The notes beneath the pieces were generated by a model that made no database searches, was not told where the DNA came from, and saw only the letters and a list, made by a program, of their open reading frames with translations. Positions 11,850-22,374 of a DNA stretch of 64,000 nucleotides are shown one piece after another; the first letter of the stretch is position 1; each line of letters opens with the position of its first letter. The position numbers and the translations under genes are program-made. The DNA comes from Pseudeuparius sepicola (Eukaryota; Arthropoda; Insecta; Coleoptera; Anthribidae), in contig OY987299.1 of the NCBI GenBank assembly GCA_963920635.1, positions 123,567,373 through 123,631,372 of the forward strand, written 5' to 3'.

Positions 11850-12268
11850 CGGCACACTCACGACCGACGAACCGAGAGAACTGGCAACGACGCTTGCGTC
11901 GCCCGTCGGTTGGTTTGAGAAGCGCCTGCGCTAACTTATATCGTCGCGTGCGCGAACATTACGACGAGACGGTGTGTCTCTGTTGCTGTTTGCGACAAGA
12001 CCGCCCGGAGTGTTGGTGACGGTGTTTTATCAAGTGCTAAACCACAGCCGACTCTAGGAGAAGCCCTGAAGTAGAGAAAACTGGCAACAAGGGATGCGGG
12101 TCCACGTCGTGTGCCCTGACACTGCCTGTCAGTTGATTTTACAAGAAATTTAGCAGAATTAATTTGTGTAGTGCGGGTAGTGCTATCGTCGCCAGATTGC
12201 TACGACGAGGCAGTGTGTCTCTGGGTGGAAACAGACAGCCCGAAGTGCTGGGGACAGCTTTTTTATCG
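11850..12268. repeat. Tandem diverged duplication of about 190 bases in the last intron
   Basis: Unit 1 (about 11875-12035) and unit 2 (about 12070-12268) share ACTGGCAAC near their starts, and TACGACGAG, GTGTGTCTCTG and a closing GACGGTGTTTTATC-like segment near their ends. The region is GC-rich for an intron and lies just upstream of the last exon's acceptor. Open frames in it resemble nothing known. A regulatory or transcribed role is possible but not shown. Confidence 0.6.
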
Positions 12269-12317
12269 ATTTGTTTTGTTTGTGAAAAAATGAAACATTT
12301 CTCTAAGTTCGAAGTGA

Positions 12318-14760
12318 AGAATCGTTCCTTTACAATTTGAAGCCTCAAGATGCCTAGAACCGTCGAGGGAAGCTAGAACTTAGTTATATAGCTGACTTAA
12401 GTCAAATCGTAATATTAACTTGAAGTAGCTAGGTTTTCTTTGCTTGACGGCAAGCGGTCAATTTGTATTCGTTTTGGGCTTTTCAAAGGACGAAAATTAA
12501 AGAATAAAATGATTAAGGGCCAATTGCAAAGGCAAACTAAAGTACCCTTTAAAATTAAAGAAGCTTTCTAACAATCCAACCATTGTTTAGTATCGTTTAA
12601 AGTCAAAAGATAATTTAGTTGAATGTATCTATTATGAAAATGACCCCAACTGCCATTTCAATCAGAAGAGATTACTCTCCTTCACAACATGCTTTTCTCT
12701 GTTCGCTTGTTTGTATTTTGATAAAAATTTAACCATATGGGAAGATAGATCATTTGCCTGATCGCGCACTTTGCGAAAAATTCTCACAAAAATTCGACTT
12801 ACAACAAAATTTAGTCCCCGCTATTTGCCCAAATTTACCATATTATTTGTCGAAAATGTACCTATCCACACCAGGAATCGTACTTATTATAAACACTTAT
12901 ACTTCTGTGTATATTTTGTTACTTGTTACTGATTTTATTGTCTGTTGAACAAATGTACCTACGTACTTAGGTACCCAATTATTGAAACAAAGTTCACAAA
13001 TGTTCCTATTTCATTATAATTAAAAAGACGGTTGAACATCTATTAGAAAAGATAAACTAAGCCACTAGACTTTGGCCAAAGTGCAGACTGTTCTATACTG
13101 CATAGACCCGTTGAACCGTCCCGCTGCGGCGTTGCCACATGTTTGCACAGAGCTTGTAAGCTTGAGAAGGTTGTGGCTAAACTGAAACATTTGGGTTGGT
13201 GTCTGTAGACAATGGCCAGCTAACCAGTCCAAAATTTGGAGGCGAAAATGAGTTCTATAATTTCATTGGTTCCTACCGCAATTTATAGCCCCAAGATGCC
13301 TAAAACGTATTGTATAAGTTTAAATGAAATTTTAGCTGGGTTTGCTATGCTTGATGGCAGGCGATGATTCGGTTTTAGCTTTTAGACCGGGAGATAGTGA
13401 CAGATTTTTGGACGTGATTTTACTCAGTATGCCTTGCAAAGGGCATTATGTGGCACATATTCTCACAATAATAAGGTAGGTATGAATCAGGGAGTCATCC
13501 TGGGTTCTTCATGTGAAAAACTGAGTTTTGAATTATTCGGAAAATATGCGTTTTGATATGATTTTATACACGCTGCCATGTGTTTTATAATGAAGTTCAA
13601 AATAGAAAATTCCTCGGAAAACCATGGGCATACCGTTGGGTGGGTCCAAAGGGCTATTATTGCCACGTGATCTTGTATTTTAATAATTAATTTTCAGAAG
13701 AACAGGCTGCGAATGAGAAGTATGCAAGTTCTTATTATGAAAATGCTGAAAAAAAGATGGCATACCTTTCGCGCATGTCCAAGTACTGTTTAAATTGAAT
13801 GTTATTTAATCATTTAAACGAATTATTCGATGTAAAGTGTACTTGGACATGCGCAAACGGTATGCCATCTTTGCTTGAGCAGTTTCATAACAACAACTTG
13901 CATACTTCTCATTGGCAGCCTGTTCAGAAACGTGGAAAAATTAATTATTAAAATACAAGATCACGTGGCAATAATAGCCCTTTGGACCCACCCTAACGGT
14001 ATGCCTATGGTTTTCCGAGGAATTTTCATTTTGAACTTCATTATAAAACACATGGCAGCCTGTATAAAATCACATCAAAACGCATATTTTTTGAATAATT
14101 GAAAACTCAGTTTTTCACATGAAGAACCCAGGATGACTCTCTGATTCATACCTTATTATTGCGAGAGTATGTGCCACATAATACCCTTTGCAAGGCATAC
14201 AGAGTAAAATCACGTCCAAAAATCTGTCACTATCTCCCGGTCCATTTCAAAGGAAGAAAATTTGGGAATGAAATGATTAACTGCCATTCCAATCGGAAGA
14301 GAAGAGATTACTCTCCTTCGCGATATTCAGTTGTCTGTTGTGTGCAGTGTGCATATTTCAGAATGTGATATCACAAGTCAAGATAATCATGGTTTGTCAG
14401 ACGGCATTGTACGAAAAATTCCCCCTATTTTCCCAAATGTTTTGTCGATAAATGTACTTAAACCAAGAATGTTACTTATAGACATAATGTGTTTGTTTAT
14501 AATTTTATTATTGTCTGTTGAATAAATACAGAAAATTAAGTTGCCAATAATTATTGAAGCGAAATTCACAAATGTATATAGTTGGTCCAGATTAAACATT
14601 TATTAGAAAACAGAAACGAGCCAAAATTTCGTCAAAAAGGCCGATCGCCATTAGCCCCGCTGTAGCTGCATAGATCCCTTGAACTGTACAGTCGCGGCGT
14701 TGCCACGTGTCTGTTCATAACTTGAAATTCAAGTCGGTTGTGGTCAACCCGTCCAACACT
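12318..14760. repeat. Tandem duplicated intron segment, second copy invaded by a MITE
   Basis: Copy A (about 12318-13195) and copy B (about 13262-14745) share in order CAAGATGCCTA, a GCTTGATGGCAGGCG-like stretch, TTTCAAAGG, AGAGATTACTCTCCTTC, ATTGTCTGTTGAA, a TTTATTAGAAAA-like stretch and a 47-base GC-rich block at 13099-13146 and about 14668-14713. Copy B is split by the hairpin element at 13385-14242. A partial third copy lies at 17640-17835, and the 47-base block occurs alone at 20107-20153. Non-coding. Confidence 0.65.
13385..14242. mobile_element. Hairpin MITE, GACCGGGAGATAG-ended family (copy 1)
   Basis: The termini are GACCGGGAGATAGTGACAG and its reverse complement. The two arms pair over almost the whole 858 bases, with a turn near 13800-13825. 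A second copy, interrupted by another element, is at 31808-35511. The left flank is TA and the right flank CA, consistent with a decayed TA duplication. It is inserted in copy B of the surrounding tandem duplication. No coding capacity. Confidence 0.8.
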
Positions 14761-15077
14761 CATGGGCGTCCGTTACAATATTTTCCAGGGGGGCACTTTG
14801 AAGTAACGTCCCTTTTCTACAGGTGTACTGTACACTACAAACAGGATCACTTTTCGTTTGCCTTGGGTTCTACTTTTGTATGGGAGGCGTGGGCATCAAC
14901 TAGACCGCCTTGCGTCCCCTATACCTTATAATAGAGAACAAGGAGTAGGTTAGATACCTAAACAGACCTATCCAAGCTACATAGGTCTGTGGTATGCTAG
15001 TATGATATTACGAAAACTTTACTGCACTATTCCACCATTGGTGGTTCCAAGACAAAGGGAAAGTGTAGAATACTCAC
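14761..15077. other. Intron sequence without recognised feature
   Basis: Only a small inverted pair (ACAGACCTAT ... ATAGGTCTGT, about 14963-14992) is seen. The rest is unannotated intron just downstream of the exon at 15078-15236. Confidence 0.45.
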
Positions 15078-15236
15078 GACGGTGAATTCGATGTCGTCGG
15101 TGTCCGTTCGAGCGAAGCGTTCTGCGATGAGTCTAGCGACGTCGCGATGTTGCAGGCCTGCCACCCTCCTGCCGTCCACCTGCAGAATCAGCTGACCCAC
15201 GGCGAGGCCGCCGCAACTGTACGCCGCACCATTCTC
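15078..15236 (-). CDS. Whirlin/dyschronic-type scaffold protein, exon with second half of the last PDZ domain
   Basis: A 159-base, 53-codon exon bounded by an acceptor CTTAG and a donor GTGAGT, phase 0 on both sides. It begins ENGAAYSCGGLAVGQLILQV and ends IEFTV. The segment VARLIAERF plus a charged loop and DDIEF corresponds to the RIIAEAFKTKDRDYIDF region at the end of vertebrate whirlin PDZ3. The preceding exon ends in PRIININ, so the joined sequence lines up with whirlin's PRI...CG.L.VG.LIL pattern. The His in GLQHRDVARL sits at the start of helix B, which would fit a class I ligand preference (inference). Expected role: a cytoplasmic scaffold binding C-termini of membrane or channel-associated partners. 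Confidence 0.88.
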
Positions 15237-15297
15237 CTAAGACGACATTATTTTCATAATTTGTTTTTCAGTTGAGTGACATTTTAAACAGGCTTGA

Positions 15298-15413
15298 AAG
15301 CCGACAACTGCAGCTAACTTTAGCCCGTGGTTCAAAAAAAATCCCTGAAACCACGAGCTGAAGTTACGGCAACTGATTTTTAATCACGGGTTGAAGTTAG
15401 CTGCAGTTGTCCA
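15298..15413. repeat. Small foldback (about 115 bases) next to the PDZ exon
   Basis: The arms AACTGCAGCTAACTTTAGCC and the reverse complement of GGGTTGAAGTTAGCTGCAGT pair almost fully around a loop near 15340-15370. It lies in the intron about 60 bases upstream of the acceptor at 15237. No target duplication was identified. A very small MITE is the likeliest explanation. Confidence 0.6.
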
Positions 15414-15499
15414 CTTTCCACTTTTCAGTTTTGATTTCTATCTAAGGCTCAGTGAAATATAAATATAGGGCAACGTCGCAATCTAAAACAATGTTTTTG

Positions 15500-16983
15500 A
15501 ATATTCCGTCCATTGAATTTTAATTGGGTTTTTCAACCCCAAACTGGTTAAAAGACAACTTTTTCAAGTTGCCTGGAAAATTAATAAATTCTTAGCAGTA
15601 AATGAACTAAACTTTGAACTTGTAACTCAAAAAATATCTTCAACAAATTTGTTTTCTGAGCTTTCGGAGAATAAATCTTCCTCCTTTCTCAAAGATCATG
15701 TCACGTCAAAGTGAAATGAAAGATTAATAAATTTCAGGTTAAAATGTCATGACAACAGAAACAATAGCCTCGTCACCTGTCTGATATTGTACCCTGTGTT
15801 CTATCTATTATCTATACTCTATCTAATTATCTTTGAATAAGTAGCAATAATATTTTACTGAATTCCACTGAACATTCAGCAACACAGTTGTCTGTATTTC
15901 CTAGAATAAATGATTCTTTAATTTTTCATCTATTTCCTACTTCTTTGAGAATTGGTTTGGACCTATCCCACAAAATCCTATGATTGTTATTAAAAGAGTG
16001 TTCACATATTTTCGACCTCGAAATTCGATTTTGCCTAATATAATTTTTACGTTCTTTTAAACTAACGTTAAATGGCCTACAAGTCTCCCCAACATAGAAC
16101 TTTCCACATTCGCAAGGAATGCAACTTTTTGAACTTTGTACCTCATTAAATGGTTTCGTTTTAACTAGCATCGATCTTAATGTACTTTTGGTTTTAAATA
16201 CTGTTCTGATATTAAAACTATTGCCTATGCGTTTTAGCTTATCTGATAGTCCAGGAATACAAGGAATAATTAAATTTACTGGTCGGTCCACCAGATTTAT
16301 TTCTCTAATTATATTAGCATTGTTATTTTGTTGGCAATCCTGAAAAAATTGCTCAACAAATTCAATAGGATAACTACTCTTCTCAAGAACATATTTTATA
16401 TGTTTAATTTCCTTCTCAAATTTTGTGTTATTAGAACAAATCTTTTTAGCCCTATCATACAAACTTTAGATTACTCCTTTTTAACACTAATATGGTGATT
16501 GGAGTTGAAATAGAGTTGAAATGGAGTTGTTTTTCTATAGACACTGGTTTCTATACTACCTGATTTCAGTATAGAAACATCTAAGAAATTTAATTGATTA
16601 TTATTTCCAATTTCTAAGGTAAACTTAATAGAAGGTTCTTGCGAGTTTATATAATTTAATAATGAATTTAAATCATCTACTCCATTTTCCCATATAACAA
16701 ATATGTCATCTACATATCTCCACCAAACATTAGATTGGTGAACATATCTAGTCAACTCATTTTGTTCAAAATCTGCCGTAAATAAATTCCTTATGAATGG
16801 TGATAAAGGTGACCCCATAGCCATTCCAAATTCCTACTGGTAAAATTCATTTCCTATTTGAAAATAAGTGGTTTTAACACAGAGTGTTGTTAGTTCTAAC
16901 ATTGCATCTATATTCAAATTTGTCCTTTCTAATATTGTTTGCACCAGATTTAATCTTTCAATTATGTTTCTCTCAACCTACCA
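15500..16983 (-). pseudogene. Penelope-like retroelement fragment (reverse transcriptase plus GIY-YIG), broken
   Basis: On the minus strand, 16983-16825 reads VERNIIERLNLVQTILERT and continues to an in-frame TAG just before FGMAMGSPLSPF. The next open segment (16824-16471) has the reverse transcriptase motifs MGSPLSP and WWRYVDDIFVIW, followed by FLDVSI and SVYRKTTP. A frameshift plus stop near 16463-16480 separates it from 16462-15926, which carries the end of the reverse transcriptase region and a GIY-YIG-like block, CIPCECGKFYVGETCRPF. More coding homology continues in another frame to about 15810. The 5' portion is missing. Such elements are typically truncated like this. It cannot encode a working protein. 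Confidence 0.85.
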
Positions 16984-17950
16984 TTAGTGTTATGTGGTTA
17001 TGGTGTTATGGTTCTTGCTTCTTCTGTGAAATATCAATCGTGAACACAACGGACTGGAGTCATGCTTTGTAAATATACTATAGTGCATGTTTTCTAATCT
17101 TCCTCCTAGTCATAGTCTAGAATGATGGTTAGGTGGCCTGCTAGGATTGGTTCTTCAGGTTCAAAAAACCGTCCTTTGTTCGACGGTTGAAACACAATGC
17201 CAAAGTGCTTTTGCAAAAAATAAAATGACGAAGAGAAAAGGTCCGCCTACTGACCGCCCCGCGCCTTCCATTGTTGATATCTCATTAATTTGGTGTTACG
17301 AGTATATGTATAGGTAGTCTTCGCCATCTTGAATGGTTTTTTTATACTACCTCCTGCCGCCTTATAATTTTAAATATTCCTACTCCAACGGGGACCACTT
17401 ATAGGCTACTATCTAATATCTAATAAAAGTTATGCGACCCAAAAAACAATATTAATACTGGCAGGCTTCTGCATATTTGAGTCTTAGTTCGTTTATAGTG
17501 TCTGGGGCGGTTTTAATATACTCAATTTTTGACCCCCAAAAATTCAGTATTTTGAGATGGCACAGAGAAAGACAGCCTGTAGATTTTCTATTGGACTATA
17601 TTAAATTGAAGTCTATCGATATCTCCCGTTTTGTTCCAGAGTAAAAAATAAAATATGAAAATACTTATTTTTTTTATTTAATTTATTAGAAAAGAGAAAC
17701 TAATCCGAAAAGTTCGTCAAAAATGATGTTTATACGCAATGTCAAGGCCCGGCAGCTGAAAGCGATGAGTCATCCAAGAGAGGTGGGCCTAAGGCGCCAA
17801 ATTCAAATTTCAAGATGCCAACTTGGTAAATTTGTTAAAAACCACTTTAAAATGATTGTTTACATCTATAGCTTATGGTTTTACAACACGGATAATAATC
17901 TACGAGAGTGAATGTCTTATTTTCAAGGGCTTTTGGTGCATTTTGCTCTA
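16984..17950. other. Intron sequence with dispersed repeat fragments
   Basis: It holds the dispersed repeat at 17455-17600 and a partial copy (17640-17835) of the tandem unit described at 12318-14760. No gene is seen. Confidence 0.45.
17455..17600 (+). repeat. Dispersed repeat shared with 40562-40712
   Basis: Shared direct-orientation segments include GGCAGGCTTCTG, TTATAGTGTCT and GAGAAAGACA at equivalent spacing in 40562-40712. Non-coding and of unknown class. Confidence 0.6.
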
Positions 17951-18283
17951 CAGGGTGGTCACTCTTACAGTGCATACCATTGGGATATCCGAAACGGTAA
18001 GAGAAAAGTTGCGTTTTAGTATGCCTTTCAATAATCTGAAAAGAAATCTAAGATATCATGAGTAGTTCCTGAAATATTGCTGAAAAACTGAAAATATGCG
18101 TTTTCTTCCTTCCTTCATAACGTTTTTTTATATATATAATGGAAAATTTATGAAACCTGGCAATTTTACATTTCTCAATGTGAGCTTTTCAATGGAAATG
18201 TCAAATAATTCCTACGCCAACTAGATTCTGAAATATTCTTTTCGGATACCCCAATGGTATGCACTGTAAGAGTGACCACCCTG
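17951..18283. mobile_element. Short MITE with CAGGGTGGTCACTC ends
   Basis: The terminal inverted repeats start CAGGGTGGTCACTCTTACAG, extend over about 45 bases at both ends (through CCATTGGGATATCC), and are flanked by TA at 17949-17950 and 18284-18285. The 333-base interior is non-coding. The TA target and CAGGGTG end point to a Tc1/mariner-derived MITE. Confidence 0.8.
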
Positions 18284-19226
18284 TATACCGGCAAAATTTT
18301 CTTAAATGCCAAATATTTCTTATTTGCGTGCCTAGAAACGACTAAACTCCAATGAATAGAACCATAAAACTTCATGATTTTAACGTGCTTACGTTTAATA
18401 ATGTAAAATTGTTAGGTATAAAACTCTCCAAACAGTCCAAACCAAAACCACTTTTACCCTGGAAGTCTGTGTAGGAACAAAATATCTTTTGATGGCCTTA
18501 TTTTACTTTTCCCTTAAATTGGGGTCTTTAGGGAAGGAAAAAGCGGACACTTTAGGATCGCCTTTGTAGTTTCGCTTGCAGTTGGGAACGGAACACGTTC
18601 GCGGCATGATTTCGAAACTATAGACACAACCTAAAACCCATAAACTAAAATCGAATTTTAATCACTTTATTCCGAATAACTGCTGTTTTACCACCGTATT
18701 AATAAAACTCCACGTCCTATATTACCAAAAAACACAGTCCAAAACCCAATAAACACAACAAACGTTCTTTAAAACCAAGGTTAGTTTATAGGAAGGTTAG
18801 GACATTCGACGACTTGGAAGGGAGGGGGGGGGGGGTGAGAGAGGCAAAGGGGGCAAAGGCCGCAATTTAAGTTGGTAAAATTTAGACGTGAATTGGCGAT
18901 TTAGTAACTCCTAACTCCCTAAATGGATAACGCTTCCAGCCATAGGCGCACACAGACGTTTTTGGCATGTACTTTGTTTACTTGTTTTGGCTGTTTTCGG
19001 TTATTTCTTCATTTTAATGATTGTGTAATGAAATAACGGAACTTTGTGGGGTCAGTTGGTGCATCGCCGTTTTGTTTTATGTTCGTGTTTTTACTTTGTT
19101 TTCGGTTTTCAATATCCGTGTTGTCCGTTTTGATACGCCATTGGCATCAAGCTGAAGGCCAGCTGGTGAGAGAGCACCGTCGCGCGATGTTGCCGGTGCA
19201 AAGGGACGGCCTTTGGTTTTGTTTAA

Positions 19227-19933
19227 AGCCGGGTCCAGACTTAGTAACATTGCTATATAACTTTGCTATATAACTGTGCTATGTAACTTTTGTTTAAAAA
19301 CCCGGTCGTGTGCACACTCAAGATGAATCTTTCAAGTGCAGAAAACCAACTCCTTGCAGCAGCGGCGTGCGTAATTTTGATTACCAAGGGTAGAAAAAAA
19401 CCGAGAAAAAAGCGGTTTTGGGTTCGACCTACACTAAGATCAAGAAGTCAGTTCCCGATTTATTTTTTTTTGCTACCTTTGAAATTGCCCGATTAAGCAT
19501 CTCATTTTCTTTCCCACTTTTTCTTTTTCCAAATTGAGCGCTTCTACAATTCGCTTCCAAACATCATATTTTTTCTTTATTTTTATACAGAGGGCTATGC
19601 GTGATAGTTCTGTATTTGTCCTTATAACTCAATTAATTTGCATGTTTGTTCCAGGTTCCACTCCATTTTTTAATAAGACAAAACTAATACTGGATAAAAG
19701 TATTTATACGCAACACTGATCAGTTGTTGACATGAAATATAGCAAGTCTGGACGCGTTTGAAATAGCAGTGCTATATAACTTCTTTTGATCTTTTCGGGA
19801 TTTACCGACTCAAGGCGGATAACATCTAGCAAGCTATATAGCAAGGAAATCTGCTACATTTAGCATAAATTTTAGTAACATGTTATATAACTTCGCTATA
19901 TAGCTGTGTTATCTAGAAAGTGTGGACCCGGCT
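19227..19933 (+). mobile_element. PIF/Harbinger derivative nested in the CAAGGTTAG element
   Basis: The terminal repeats AGCCGGGTCC...GGACCCGGCT are flanked by TAA at 19224-19226 and 19934-19936, the 3-base target typical of PIF/Harbinger. Subterminal GCTATATAAC-type motifs recur several times at both ends (about 19250-19290 and 19870-19915). The shorter relative at 10655-11019 shows the uninterrupted site, proving insertion here. A transposase remnant is inside. Confidence 0.85.
19323..19496 (+). pseudogene. Harbinger-type transposase N-terminal remnant
   Basis: The frame starting at the ATG 19323 reads MNLSSAENQLLAAAACVILI and then a basic stretch ending KKRFWVRPTLRSRSQ. The K/R-rich run followed by FWVRP and a basic R-S-R motif is characteristic of the N-terminal region of insect HARBI1-like nucleases. 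The frame stops soon after, and the catalytic DDE part is absent. The terminal repeats of the host element support the assignment. Confidence 0.6.
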
Positions 19934-20106
19934 TAAGAGTGGGGGAATGTCCTAACCTTCCTATAAACTAACCTTGCTTTAAAACAGGAAAATCGCCAGA
20001 CAAGTAAACGTAAACAACTACGAAAAGCTACCACGCTGTGGTGACGTAGTGACGTTTCGCGTCGCCAGCTGGCGGGCCTTTATCATTGCGACGGTGCCGG
20101 CTAGAC

Positions 20107-20153
20107 TGCATAGACCCGTTGAACCGTCCCGCTGCGGCGTTGCTACATGTTTG
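20107..20153 (+). repeat. Isolated 47-base GC-rich block, third copy
   Basis: Nearly identical to 13099-13146 (one difference seen by eye) and related to about 14668-14713. It contains TGCATAGACCCGTTGAACCG. The flanks here do not match the other copies. Confidence 0.65.
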
Positions 20154-20384
20154 AGGTTGAGGATAGGCAAAAACCAGAGATATACTAATAAGTCCGGGCA
20201 CTTGGCCTTGTGTAATTCCCTCTTGCCCTCTCCCGCTCCCCTCCTCATCGAGCCGATCGATATCTTATAATATAAATGAAAATAAGCTGTACACAGTCTA
20301 TCTGAGAGCGGTTCGTTCCCATTCTACCGGGTACGCGCAAAATCTTACCGCAAAATATTACCGATCGACCGTGACTGTGTTGTA

Positions 20385-20800
20385 GTGATGCCTATAGTTT
20401 TACTGCAGTGCGGATGGCTGTAAAACCAGATCAAAAGACTATATTACCTTTTTTTCATTTTCTAAAGACCCTGAAAGATAAGATTGAGTTTGAGGTACCT
20501 AGTAGGTACCTCAAACTCAATCTTTGTAGGTAGGTACTACCTACCTACAAAAATTAAGACATTTTTATGTGACATTTGAATACTTAGGTATTAATTGAAG
20601 AACAATATAGATTTAATATTAAAATATTGAAAATTTGAAGGTGCCAGTAATGGAAGAATGCCTTAGAGGCATATAAACCTATAAGAATTTGCAAGGCACA
20701 TTTTGATGATTAGTCATTCACTTCGCCCGGAAAACGTTTAGTAAAAACTGCTGTCCCCTCGGGTGTGCCATTCAGATTATTGCCAGAAGCTTATGGTAAG
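20385..20800 (+). pseudogene. THAP-domain relic
   Basis: A frame near 20400-20480 reads AVKPDQKTILPFFHF, resembling the first half of a THAP zinc finger (the region before FHKFPKDP). After a 150-200-base AT-rich interruption, 20650-20790 reads WKNALEAYKPIRICKAHFDD, then an in-frame TAG, then SFTSPGKRLVKTAVPSGVP. That matches the THAP pattern C..HF..SDF...RRLK..AVP. THAP domains occur in P-type transposases and in host DNA-binding proteins, and which one this came from cannot be told. The in-frame stop argues for a pseudogene. Confidence 0.55.
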
Positions 20801-21359
20801 ACGCATGCTTGTGTAGGTAGGTATGTATGCGTAATATTTTTGTTCTTTATTGTTTATGTCATTTTAAATATCAAAATATTTACTACAGGATGAAAAAGTA
20901 GATATGATTAGTTTAACTCTTTGTCGTTAAATATTTATTTGTTATTTATGTTTGTTAGGCTTTATTAAAAATGAACGTAAAACATCAAAAAATGCATTTT
21001 TATTCATGTTCCAATTAAAGTCTACAGATATACCTACTAATTATGTAGATTCTGGTAATAGCTACCTTGTATTTTAATTTAATTGTACTTACCAAAAACT
21101 AACGGTACACTTACCTACCAATGTACCAAAGTCTACAAATAGGTATACAATATTTGTAGACTTTGGTAAATAATGGAAAGTCAATATGAACCGGCCCCCG
21201 TATAACTAGTTTGACGGCGATTTCGTTTAGTCGCCCTCGTAAATGCGAAGCGTGCGAGGTGACGCTGATTTACGACCGGTCGCAAAGAATTGTCGGCTTT
21301 TCCGAGAGATCAAAGGAGTGAGCCGACTTTAGTATTTCTAGACTTTGGTAGGTACTCAC
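20801..21359. other. Intron sequence, no feature
   Basis: Rich in TACCTAC-type short motifs and a paired GTAGACTTTGGTA (inverted within 21128-21172 and again near 21340). No gene is seen. Confidence 0.4.
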
Positions 21360-21635
21360 GTTGATGTTTATGATGCGCGGCAGCGGGTGCTTCGTGTTGG
21401 CGCCGCCCTCTATGGCGATGCCGAGTATCGGCTTGGACTTGCGCACGGTGACGCGCAGGTTGCCCTCCTCGTCCTGGACGACGCGCGGCGCCTCCCTGTC
21501 GTCGCCGGCGTCGCCGCCGCCCGCCCTGCCCAGCCGCTGCATCGACTGGTGGCGACGCAGGCCGCCCTCGCCGCCCTCCAGCCGCCCCTGCTCGTCCTTC
21601 ATGTCGAAGCTGCGCGACAGCTTGTGCGCGAGCTC
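21360..21635 (-). CDS. Whirlin/dyschronic-type scaffold protein, exon with first half of the last PDZ domain
   Basis: A 276-base, 92-codon exon with acceptor CACTTCCAG and donor GTGAGT, phase 0 at both ends. It starts ELAHKLSRSFDMKDEQG, continues through a Gly/Arg-rich acidic linker, and ends with NLRVTVRKSKPILGIAIEGG followed by ANTKHPLPRIININ. The last part is almost identical to the start of vertebrate whirlin PDZ3, where LGIAIEGGANT...PLPRI is diagnostic. GIAI is the carboxylate-binding loop of the PDZ domain. The GC-rich exon sits between long AT-rich introns. Whirlin-family proteins organise sensory and synaptic membrane complexes, and the Drosophila member dyschronic is a neuronal scaffold. 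Confidence 0.93.
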
Positions 21636-22374
21636 CTGGAAGTGGGCGGGGCCGGGCTTAGCGGGTGGGAGGGACCGAGAAGAGAGGGGGCGTGGCCGAG
21701 GTGGCCGGGGGGCGGGGCCAACGGGGCTATTTTCATTCGGACCTCCTCTACTTACGATGCGTGCTAGTTGGAAGCGCGAGAAACTAAATCTGGGGGGAAG
21801 GTTATGTTAGAGTGGCTGGCTTAGGAATGTTTTTGACATGTTTTTAGAAAGCGCTTTAATCGGTACCTCTCAAGTAATGTTATGTACTCATATATAAAAA
21901 ATACTGAGGCATTTGAGAAATTGAAAATAATAGAAAATACAAAACTATACCTATAGAATGGACCAGAAAAAATAAACAACAGTAATGTCTAGTTTGATAT
22001 TTTTAAAAGGATTTTTTCGTTGTATTGTCGTTCGAAAGCCAAATAATGAGGAAAATGAGGAGACTGATGAGATAGAAACGGGTTTGTACCAAAAAATATG
22101 CTTTTTCTAAAATAAAATATGCCGTTTTGCCCCTGTACTTTTATAATATTATTCACTTGGGAATTATTGTATCTTTTCTAAAGAAAGTCAGATAGCCATT
22201 TTGTATTTATTTTTTTTTTAACTTTCACAAAAATAACTAAATTCCCAGATCCTGCATTCAATTAAAATACATGTGGCCAAAACCGCATTAACGTAGTGCA
22301 TTTTGTAAAAGAGTTATCGTGGAAGTAGAACGAAAAAATTCATTAAAAAAATACCAATGAAAAGGATATACATA
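21636..22374. other. Intron flank, no feature
   Basis: GC-rich for about 140 bases beyond the acceptor (21636-21780), then AT-rich. The GC-rich part contains long open frames on the opposite strand that are shadows of the exon. Confidence 0.45.

Larger units (their letters stand above)
18776..19976 (+). mobile_element. Unclassified CAAGGTTAG-ended DNA element (copy 2) with 9-base target duplication
   Basis: The ends are CAAGGTTAGTTTATAGGAAG and its reverse complement, about 32 bases each. The element is flanked by identical CTTTAAAAC at 18767-18775 and 19977-19985. Without the nested Harbinger element (19227-19933) it is about 490 bases long. Its interior matches the reversed copy at 10655-11019 and includes a translatable stretch RHWHQAEGQLVRE, similar to but not intact in that copy. 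A 9-base duplication fits Mutator-like elements better than hAT or P, but no transposase is present to confirm this. Confidence 0.8.

Noticed and set aside
21345..21810. Two long plus-strand open frames of 140-149 codons
   Set aside because: They are antisense shadows of the GC-rich PDZ exon; the minus-strand translation is recognisable and these are not.
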